64,000 nucleotides of DNA from Choricystis sp. odSpoLacu1 (taxonomy: Eukaryota; Chlorophyta; Trebouxiophyceae). The notes under the pieces are model-generated. The model was given only the letters and a program-made list of their open reading frames with translations, was not told where the DNA came from and searched no databases. The translations under genes and the position numbers were made by a program. The DNA lies in the NCBI GenBank assembly GCA_958009055.1, contig OY253657.1:310001-374000 (forward strand), in the 5' to 3' direction. This document shows positions 57,475-64,000 of the stretch, piece after piece (within the stretch, counting starts at the first letter, position 1; the number at the start of each line of letters is the position of its first letter).

Positions 57475-59041
57475 CTACGCTGCTTCAACAAAAAAGTTGT
57501 GCCACCACCGCACCCCCTCTGCCCCATCATCCCGGCACAGGGCCCCCGCACGCTCCGCGTCCAGCAACAGGGTGGAGGCAATGGCCAGGGGGACGCGCAG
57601 CTCTGCAGCCACGAGGGAGGGGGTGAGGGGGCGGCCGAGGCCGGGAATAGAGCCCGGGGTGTGTGCATCGGCGGCGGCCGCGAGCGTGGCGAGGCGGGCA
57701 CGCACGACCGCGTCGTCTAAATCAGCCGCCTGCACCGCCAGCACGCCGCCCTCGATTTCACGCAGGCGCACAGGGGCGGGCCAAGAAGACCACTCTTTGG
57801 CTGCCGCCGCCACGTCGGCGGGGGAGGCGAGCTCGACGCCGCGCGCACGGTTAAACAAACAGTACACGTCAGTTAAAGGCAGCACCCCCCCACTCGCCGC
57901 CAGGCGGGGGGCCACAAAGTCGGCCAACTGGCGAGACAGTTCGCGCGCGTACAGCGCGCCCGCAGATTGCCGGGTGACGGGGGACGCGATGCCGAGGGAG
58001 GCCAGGTCGGCTTCGAGGCCTGTGGGTTCTCCACCGTCAGCCGTGGCGGCCGTCGCGCGGCGCGCGAGGGCCACCATTTCAGCCGCTGCGGCCATCAGGG
58101 CCCGCAAATCCACAAAGGCGGCATCCACGGCCGCCGCATCGGCCGCGGTGGCGGCTTCCTGGCGGCGCAGCAGGCCGCCCACGCCGGCAGAGGCGGCGGT
58201 GAGTTGGGGAGCAGCGTCTTCAGCGGCGCCGGGTGCAGCAGCCGGCGTTCCAGCTGCAGCCGCTGCCTCTGGATGGTCCAACAACCACAGAGCTGCCTCT
58301 TGAGCATCTCTCCCACCCACAGCCCGCAGGGCAGCCACCGCGGCTTCGGGGGTGAAGCCGAGCGCCACGACAGCGGCCACAACGCCGTCGTCAAAAGGCG
58401 CCGACGCTGCGCTTCCCTCCGTCGCCACCACCGCCGCCCCACTCCCACCCCGCTCCCACACGCGGGCAGCCAGGGAGGCTTGCAACGCTTCCAGCACGGC
58501 GTGCTGGGCGGGGGTCACCAGTTTGAGTTCGACTGCAGTCGCCCCGCCCGACCGCGCTTCGCTCGCAGGCAGCAGCCTCTGCCGCGCGGAGCTGCCGTCG
58601 CCGCCGCCGCCCATCGCCACGTGTACGCGCACTTTGGGGGACGACCACAGGCGGGTGGCCCGCATCTCGACGCGGTGCACCGCGGCCAGGGGCAGGGAGG
58701 ACGACGCTCCCGCCGAGGGCGCCGCGCGCACGTCGACCCACAGCAGCCGGTGCGTGGTGACGCGCAGCACGCCGTCCAGCAGGGCGGGGGAGGGGGGGTG
58801 GGGGGAGGGGCCGCCCTGGGCTTTGACGAAGACGACGTCGGTCTGTGTTGCGTGTGTGTTTGGGGGGGGAGGGAGAGAGAGGGTGGGTCGGGGAAGGGAG
58901 TTTGGAGGCATTGCGGCGCTGTCGCCCCACACACACAAAAACACTCGCCTTGTCCTGGAGAAGAGTCTCCACCTCTCCCGATAGCAGCTCCGGCCTCCCA
59001 GAGGGCGTGAGGTCCAGCGGGGCGAGGGGGACGGTCGGCAT
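57475..59041 (-). CDS. VPS36: ESCRT-II subunit VPS36
   Basis: Exons 59041..58949 and 58842..57475 give 486 residues; the intron has a GC donor (AAG|GCGAGT) and ACACAG acceptor. The GLUE domain spans ELLSGEVETLLQDKTDVVF, GVLRVTTHRLLWVDVRA and LPLAAVHRVEMRA. A UBA-like insertion follows (VAAVVALGFTPEAAVAALRA, then EAALWLLDHPEA). The EAP30 winged-helix part has SAGALYARELSRQLADFVAP, LPLTDVYCLFNRARGVELAS and a terminal block ending WWHNFFVEA. VPS36 binds ubiquitinated cargo and phosphoinositides through GLUE and nucleates ESCRT-III on endosomes. A UBA inside GLUE is unusual: yeast has NZF fingers there, while animals have none. Confidence 0.9.
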
Positions 59042-59111
59042 TGAGCGACGACGCGGAGAAACGACGTTTTTTACGTGTTTTTCTGTTTCAACAAAACTTT
59101 CTTTCTCGTTT

Positions 59112-59624
59112 TCACGCCACCCCAAACCTCGCCGCCCGCCCCGCCTTCTTCTTCTCAAACTCGGGGTCAACGACAGGCGCGGCCGGCGCGGCGGCGGCCT
59201 TGGGCGCGCCCCCCGCACCCTCACCAAACCGAGCCGCGCGCGCCGCTTTGGCCGCCTCCACCTCTGCCGCAGACGGCGGCGGCGGCGCCATCCCAAACCG
59301 GTCGGCGCGCGCCTTCTTCTTGGCCCCCTCCTCAGCTTCATCCACGGGCACGGGCAGGCCGAAGCGCAGGGCGCGCGCCTTGCGCTTTTCAAACTCGGCG
59401 CGCGCCATCGCGGCCGCGTCGGCGGACGCGGCGGTGGGCTCGGGCGCGCTGAAACGAGCGGCGGCAGCGTCGGTTGGCGCGGCCGGCGGGGCAGCAGCCG
59501 CTGGGGCGGCAGCAGGGGCGGCAGCGGGGGTGGGGGCCGGCTGTGTGTGTGGGTTGAGGAAGAGGGAGGTTGGATGGTTCGTCGAAATCGTGCCGAAAAA
59601 AAAAAAAAAAAAAAACGCGTTCCG

Positions 59625-59662
<38 letters not shown>

Positions 59663-59855
59663 CCTCCCTCACCTCAGCAGCAGCCGGAGCCGCTGCCTCA
59701 GCAGGCGCGGGAGCGCCACCGCCACCCTCCAGCGCGGCGGCCAGCCTGTCCACCAATTCGGCTTTGAGCCCAGACGCGTCCAGCCCGCGCTGCGTCAGCT
59801 CGGCTTTGAGCTCCCCCACCTTCAGCTTCTTGACGTCGGCGGCTGCGAGCATCAT
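59112..59855 (-). CDS. MOS11: SAP-domain mRNA export factor, SARNP/MOS11/Tho1 type
   Basis: Exons 59855..59673 and 59540..59112 (GAG|GTGAGG; CACACAG|CCG) give 203 residues. The N-terminal SAP domain is DVKKLKVGELKAELTQRGLD followed by LKAELVDRLAAAL. The C-terminal half repeats the RFG motif typical of SARNP: KRKARALRFGLPV, KKKARADRFGM, KAARAARFGEG and the terminal RAARFGVA. SARNP binds the TREX component UAP56/DDX39B through these motifs and promotes mRNP assembly and export. The intron holds a run of 20 A on the plus strand and a (CA)n tract. Together with SAC3 and SF3B6 it is one of several nuclear mRNA factors in this window. Confidence 0.9.
59596..59660. repeat. A20 and (CA)n tracts in the SARNP intron
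   Basis: Twenty A at 59596-59615 are followed by a (CA)n microsatellite at 59626-59660. Both lie inside the 132-nt intron (59541-59672), so they read as poly-T and (TG)n on the sense strand. Confidence 0.95.
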
Positions 59856-60007
59856 GTGGAGGTGTTGGTTGGAGACGGGAGAGGGGAAAGCGTGTCTAGT
59901 CCGGTTGGCTCTGTTTTTTTTTGGTTGTGTTTCAACGTCGTCGTTTTTCACGCCGCCTCTTCTACCACCCCAAACTACATCACGTGCCAAACAATCATCT
60001 CTCATCA

Positions 60008-60772
60008 TCACACCCATAACAATGGCACCATACCCAGCACACACCCCACCGCCACGCCCACCACACTGCCCGCGACGCGGGCCACGCGCGCGCGCCCGCT
60101 CGCGGCGTCTGCGGGTGCCAACACCACGGGGGCACCCCACCGCATCTTCACAGCGGCCGCCTCCACCCTATCTGCCAGCCCCAGCCCCGCCACGTCGGAC
60201 ACCAGGTTGCCCAGGCCTGCGGCGGCCATGGTGGACAGACCGAAGCGCACGCCGAACACGGCTTCAATCTCTTCCCCCGCCAGGATCATGACAAAGTTGT
60301 CCACGAAGCCGAACCCGATGAAAGGGATGCCGACGGCGAGGGCCAGGCGGGCAAGGGTGGCCCGGGTGAGTGGGGCGGTGGGGGGCGTGTTTTTGCGCGC
60401 CGCGTCGTGCAGTTTCAGCGCGCTGCCCAACTCGCTCGCGTCCAGCGACCCCAACGGAGAGGCGGTGTCGGCCGCCGCCAGCAGGGCGGAGACGTATTCA
60501 GGCGAGTGCATGGGGCCGGGGAACGCCCAGGAGCGCGGCGGGGCGTTTGTTGATGGCGGCGCAGCATCGCCCGGCGCGTCCTTGGCAGCCTCCCGAGCCA
60601 GGGCGGCCAACAGCCGCGTGCGTGCGGCGCGCGGCAGGGCTGCCGCCACGGCGGCGGCGTCGGGGGCGGCGGAGAGAGCAGCAGCGAGGTCGGCAGCTGC
60701 CGACGATGACGACGATGACGCGGCGGAGGAGAGGGCGCGCCGGGCGCCGTGGCGGGCGGCTGTGGACAGCAT
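60008..60772 (-). CDS. TMEM65: TMEM65-like mitochondrial inner membrane protein
   Basis: A single-exon gene of 254 residues. The C-terminal half carries the TMEM65 signature: GFGFVDNFVMILAGEEIEAV, LSTMAAAGLGNLVSDVAGLG, then LADRVEAAA and VVGVAVGCVLGMVPLL, three membrane helices. The N-terminal half (MLSTAARHGARRALSSAA, Ser/Ala/Arg-rich) is a probable mitochondrial presequence. It also has a helical region with MHSPEYVSALLAAAD. Animal TMEM65 is an inner-membrane protein linked to mitochondrial sodium-dependent calcium efflux. The start is fixed by the presequence and by the divergent OST3/6 gene 138 bp away. Confidence 0.92.
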   Translation of the reverse strand: MLSTAARHGARRALSSAASSSSSSAAADLAAALSAAPDAAAVAAALPRAARTRLLAALAREAAKDAPGDAAPPSTNAPPRSWAFPGPMHSPEYVSALLAAADTASPLGSLDASELGSALKLHDAARKNTPPTAPLTRATLARLALAVGIPFIGFGFVDNFVMILAGEEIEAVFGVRFGLSTMAAAGLGNLVSDVAGLGLADRVEAAAVKMRWGAPVVLAPADAASGRARVARVAGSVVGVAVGCVLGMVPLLWV

Positions 60773-60910
60773 GCGAGAGAGTTTGTGCGTGGTGCGTTTG
60801 TGTGCCCCGCCGACACACGCGGAAACGAAAACGAGAGATTGGGTTTTGATGAAAAAACAGGCGACCGCACTGCGCCTGTCCTCTTCTCCCTCATTTGCCC
60901 TCCACACACG

Positions 60911-62187
60911 ATGCGCCTCCTGCTGGCCTGTCTGGCCCTGGTCGCTGTGGCGGCTGGCGCGGCGGCCCCGGCGGCCGATGTGGACGTGAGTTCGTTTATT
61001 TGGCAGCATTGAAACCGATCGAGCGGGAATGACGCGCGAACGCAGCGGGCTGCCTGCCCGCCCTCCGCCCGCCTCGCGCGCGCCGCGCGAGATGCGAGTG
61101 GTACTATGGCCGCATCTCTGGATGCGGGAGCGGTGGGACCACACACGCACAAAAAACGCGCTCCCCCCCCCCCATCGACCGACGCTCACTCACCAACCCA
61201 CCCCACACTCAGCCCCGCCTCGCCAAGCTGCACCGCCTGCGGGCCGCCTCCCCCGACGGCGTCCTCACCCTCACCTCCGACCTGTTTGACGACCTGGTGA
61301 GTGGCAGCTCCCGCCCGTACACGCTGGCCGTGTTCTGCACTGCACGCCACCTGCTGGACAAACCAAACCTCGGCCTGCGCAAGATGCGGCGCGAGTGGGG
61401 GACGCTGAGCAAGGCGATCAAAGCGGCCGCCAAGAAAGCTGCCAGCGGTGACGATGCTGCCTCGTCCACTGCCGCCACCACGTTCCTCGCGGTGGCCGAG
61501 TTTGAGGCGGCGCGCGAAATCTTTCACAGGCTCGGCGTCGACTCGCTCCCCTGGATTGTCACCCTGCCGCGCGCCCACCCCGTCCCCGATGACGGCGGCG
61601 AACTCGGCCTCCCCCACGCGGCCGTCATGCGGCACGACGCGTATGGGGCCAAGCACTGGGAAGCGTCTGAATTCGGCCGCTTTTTGAGCGACGCGAGCGG
61701 CGAGCCCGCGATCGAGGTCGTGACGCCGCCGCGCGGGCCCTCCTTCATTGGCGTCATGTCCGGCCTCGCCATCCTGGCCGGCCTCGCCGCCGCCGGCTGG
61801 AAGTTCTACACGTCTCCCCTGGCCGCCTACCTCCCCCTGTGGGTGGCGGGCACGCTCGCAGTGTGGTGGTTTGCGACGTCCGGTGGGATGTACAACATCA
61901 TTCGCGGCATGCCCATGGTCCTCCCCACCCGCGACGGCCGCGTCAAACTGTTCCTGGACGGTGGCTCCGGCCAGGTCGGCTTCGAAGGGTTTGCCATGGG
62001 CACCCTGTACTCGAGCGTGGGGCTGGCGCTGCTGGTGTTGGGCTCGATTGTGCCGCGCCTCGCCGACCCCAAAGCGCGGCGCGCGGCCGGGTTTGCGTGC
62101 GTGGCGGCCGCGTGGTGGGCGTACCGCCAGGTGGTGGCCGTGCACGACTGGAAGGTGGGGTTTTCGTGGCACTCGTTTTTGTGGTGA
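60911..62187 (+). CDS. OST3: Oligosaccharyltransferase subunit OST3/OST6
   Basis: Exons 60911..60985 and 61213..62187 (GGAC|GTGAGT; ACTCAG|CCC) give 349 residues. MRLLLACLALVAVAAGAAAP is a signal peptide. The lumenal thioredoxin-like domain reads RLAKLHRLRAASPDGVLTLT, TLAVFCTARHLLDKPNLGLR and FEAAREIFHRLGVDSLPWIV. Four C-terminal membrane helices follow, including SFIGVMSGLAILAGLAAAG, LAVWWFATSGGMYNIIRGMP and VGFSWHSFLW at the end. OST3/6 helps the oligosaccharyltransferase glycosylate slow sites. The CxxC of yeast and animal proteins is absent (only one Cys at its place), as in land plants, so the redox function is likely lost. Confidence 0.92.
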
Positions 62188-62268
62188 AGAGAAGAGGGGT
62201 TTTGTAGCAGGTTCGTACAAACGGATCGAGTCAAAGGCCTCTCTCTTTTTCACACACGCTCTCTCCTT

Positions 62269-63997
62269 TCACTTAGCCCCCGCGGCCTCGGCAGCAGCCA
62301 CCACCTCATCCAGCAGCGCGTCCCCCTCGGCCCCGCCCTCCACCCACCGCGACAGCGACAGCCTCAGCTTGGCGCCGCGCGCGAGCGGGGGGCCGCTCGG
62401 CGCGCCATCGACGAAGGCGGAGAAGCGGCGCCAGTTGCCGCGCAGGTCGAACGTGTCGGGCTCACCTTTGGCGGCGTCCGCGACAGCCAGCAAGGCGGCT
62501 TTGAGGTCGGGCGTGGGCGGCGCGCGGGCGCCCGCGCCACCGCCGCAGTCGACGCGGAGAGCATGCGGCACGGCCGACTCGCCGCCGCGCGCCGCCACCA
62601 CAAACCAGGCGGTCACAGACGCAGGCCCGGGCAGCGCTTGATCATACGGCCCCACAATGGCGCCGACGAAGGGTTCGGCGCCCGCGGCGGAGTCGCGGAA
62701 GAGGGCTTGATAGTTGCGCTGGTTTTCGGCGTCTTTTTGGGACGGCGTGGGTGCAAAAATGGGGTGCGAGTGGTACCACCCCACCGGCACCAGCCCGGCC
62801 GCCTCCATGGCGGCGCGAGCACCCACCTCGGAGGCGGGGTCGAGCTCGACCGAGGTGCGGGAGATGGAGCCGGGCGCGCGGCGGCAAGGGAACGCGGCGG
62901 CGACGGCAATCGTGCGGGCAGCCGCATCCCAGGACCCGCCCAGCAACCCGATCACCTCCTCACGGTGCATGTGGCCGTGCATGTCCATGACGGCCAGGGC
63001 GGCGGAGGCGCAGGAGACGGCGAAGGGTTGGACTCCGGGGGCGCCCGACCCGGGGGGCCCTGGCGCAAACTCGCGGCACGGCAGCAGGTCGAGCGACTCT
63101 GACGTGGCCCCCAGGGCGGCGCGGGGGGCCAGGGCGCGCTTGGGGCGGGACTTGGCGTACTCGGTGCGGTCGGCCGGGGGAGGGGGGGGGGGAGGGCAGG
63201 CGCGCGGCTGCGGGCGCGTCACTCGCTGCGGGCGGCCGCGCGGGCGGCGGCGCCGACGCGGGCGACTTGGCGGCGGCCGGTTTCACAGGCTTGGGCTCCG
63301 ACTGGGGCGAGTGTTTGGCCCGCTTGGGCGGCGGCGGCGGCGGCGCGGCCTCCGCGGTCGCAGGCGGCACCTGCTTCTTGCCGTCGCTCGCGCCGCCGCC
63401 ATTGGACGCGGCGCCCGAGTTTTCTTTGGCGGCGGTGTCGGAGCCGGAGCCGCCGGATGCGGTCGCGCCGCCACTACCACCACCACCGTCCGCTAGCGGC
63501 AGGGGCAGCAAGCCAGGCAGGACCGTGCCGCGCGCAAGGTGCCCGCGCACAACTTCAATTTTCAGCCCATAAGCCTTTGCCGTGCCGCTCACCGGGTCCA
63601 GCGGTTTGCCAGAAAGCGTGTACCCTTCCCCGCTGGCCGCCGCAGCGGGCGGCAGGCGGCGTCCCGCGTTGGCGAGCTTGACGAAAAACTTTTGAGCATA
63701 ACTCATCACCGCGCGCGCGTCCCGCGTCCCAATCCGGGCCGCCACCCCCCGCCAGTCGCGCCCAATGTCGGCCAGGGCGGCCTCAAAGGCGGCGGTCTCG
63801 GCCTCGGTCCAGTGGCGGGCGGGCGCGCGCTGGCGTGCGCCGTCGGCCGGGGGGCGCGCGCGGAGCGGCGGGCGCGCGCGGTTCTTTGGGGGGTTTGGCG
63901 GGCTTGGGAGCTGTAGGAGCGGTGGTGGCTGCGTGTGGACGAGGGAGAGGGGGGAGGAACGGTGGGTTTGGTGGCGGGGCGGGGCGGGCGAGCGCAT
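62269..63997 (-). CDS. MYSM1: MYSM1-like histone deubiquitinase: SANT/MYB plus JAMM (MPN+) domain (partial, frame break)
   Basis: A SANT/MYB-type repeat (HWTEAETAAFEAALADIG, DWRGVAARI, SYAQKFFVKLANAG, close to the SHAQKYF class) is followed by a Pro/Ala linker and a complete MPN+ domain: MDMHGHMHREEVIGLLGGSW (Glu), VGWYHSHPIFAPTP then SQKDAENQ, which keeps the zinc ligands H-x-H and Asp. This matches MYSM1/2A-DUB, which removes ubiquitin from histone H2A. The SWIRM domain of animal MYSM1 is not visible. A run of 11 C (63182-63192) breaks the frame between linker and TEYAKSRPKRAL; one C fewer repairs it. An ATG at 63997 may be the start, but exon structure upstream of about 63915 is unclear, so the 5' end may lie outside the window. 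Confidence 0.82.
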
Positions 63998-64000
63998 CGT

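Overview
The window looks like nuclear DNA of a photosynthetic green (plant-lineage) eukaryote, most likely a small unicellular alga. Supporting signs visible in the sequence: very high GC, one gene about every 1.6 kb, short GT-AG introns (about 70-460 nt) with GTGAG donors and C-rich/CACAG acceptors, many (CA)n and G/C-run tracts, and plastid genes encoded in the nucleus (PsbTn, digalactosyldiacylglycerol synthase, a BASS4-like transporter) beside eukaryotic Golgi, nuclear-pore, spliceosome and mitochondrial genes. There is no sign of prokaryotic operons, transposons, CRISPR, rRNA or a convincing tRNA. The species cannot be fixed from this sequence; a chlorophyte or prasinodermophyte-type alga is an inference.

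Layout. 0-5 kb: 3' end of the RNA polymerase I largest subunit (+), a G-tract-rich gap, an unknown Ala/Pro-rich protein (-), SF3B6/p14 (-). 5-12 kb: dymeclin (+), PYROXD1 (-), DGDG synthase (+), PsbTn (+). 12-20 kb: COG3 (-) and an FG-repeat SAC3/GANP protein (+) from one divergent promoter region. 20-25 kb: an expansin with a C-terminal CBM1-like module (-) and a GH47 alpha-mannosidase (-). 26-30 kb: a pentameric ligand-gated ion channel (+) and a ChrA chromate-type transporter (+). 30-34 kb: a secreted ERV/ALR-like protein ending RDEL (-), BASS4-like (-), QCR10 (-). 34-42 kb: AN1/C2H2 zinc finger (+), fumarylacetoacetase (-), organellar methionine aminopeptidase (+), BET/GTE bromodomain protein (-), a second GH47 (+). 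42-50 kb: PEX5 (-), RsmE methyltransferase (+), an unknown (+), UFL1 (-), a NELF-E-like RRM protein (-), mitochondrial uL30 (+), a small plastid-type membrane protein (+). 50-64 kb: CCCH finger (-), ANKRD13-like (-), OGG1 (+), GH113-like secreted hydrolase (+), VPS36 (-), SARNP/MOS11 (-), TMEM65 (-), OST3/6 (+), and a MYSM1-like JAMM deubiquitinase cut by the window end (-).

Organisation. Genes alternate strands. Convergent pairs often have only 67-140 bp between stop codons; divergent pairs share promoter regions of about 115-355 bp. Functional themes recur without forming a cluster: secretory/Golgi/ER work (dymeclin, COG3, two GH47, OST3/6, RDEL oxidase, VPS36, UFL1), nuclear mRNA handling (SF3B6, SAC3, SARNP, NELF-E-like) and organelles (PsbTn, DGD, QCR10, uL30m, RsmE, TMEM65).

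The main structural oddity is that seven conserved or plausible genes contain reading-frame breaks, eleven in all, and every break lies on a C/G homopolymer or a (CG)n run and is repaired by a change of one repeat unit. This points to consensus errors or length-variable tracts rather than true pseudogenes.
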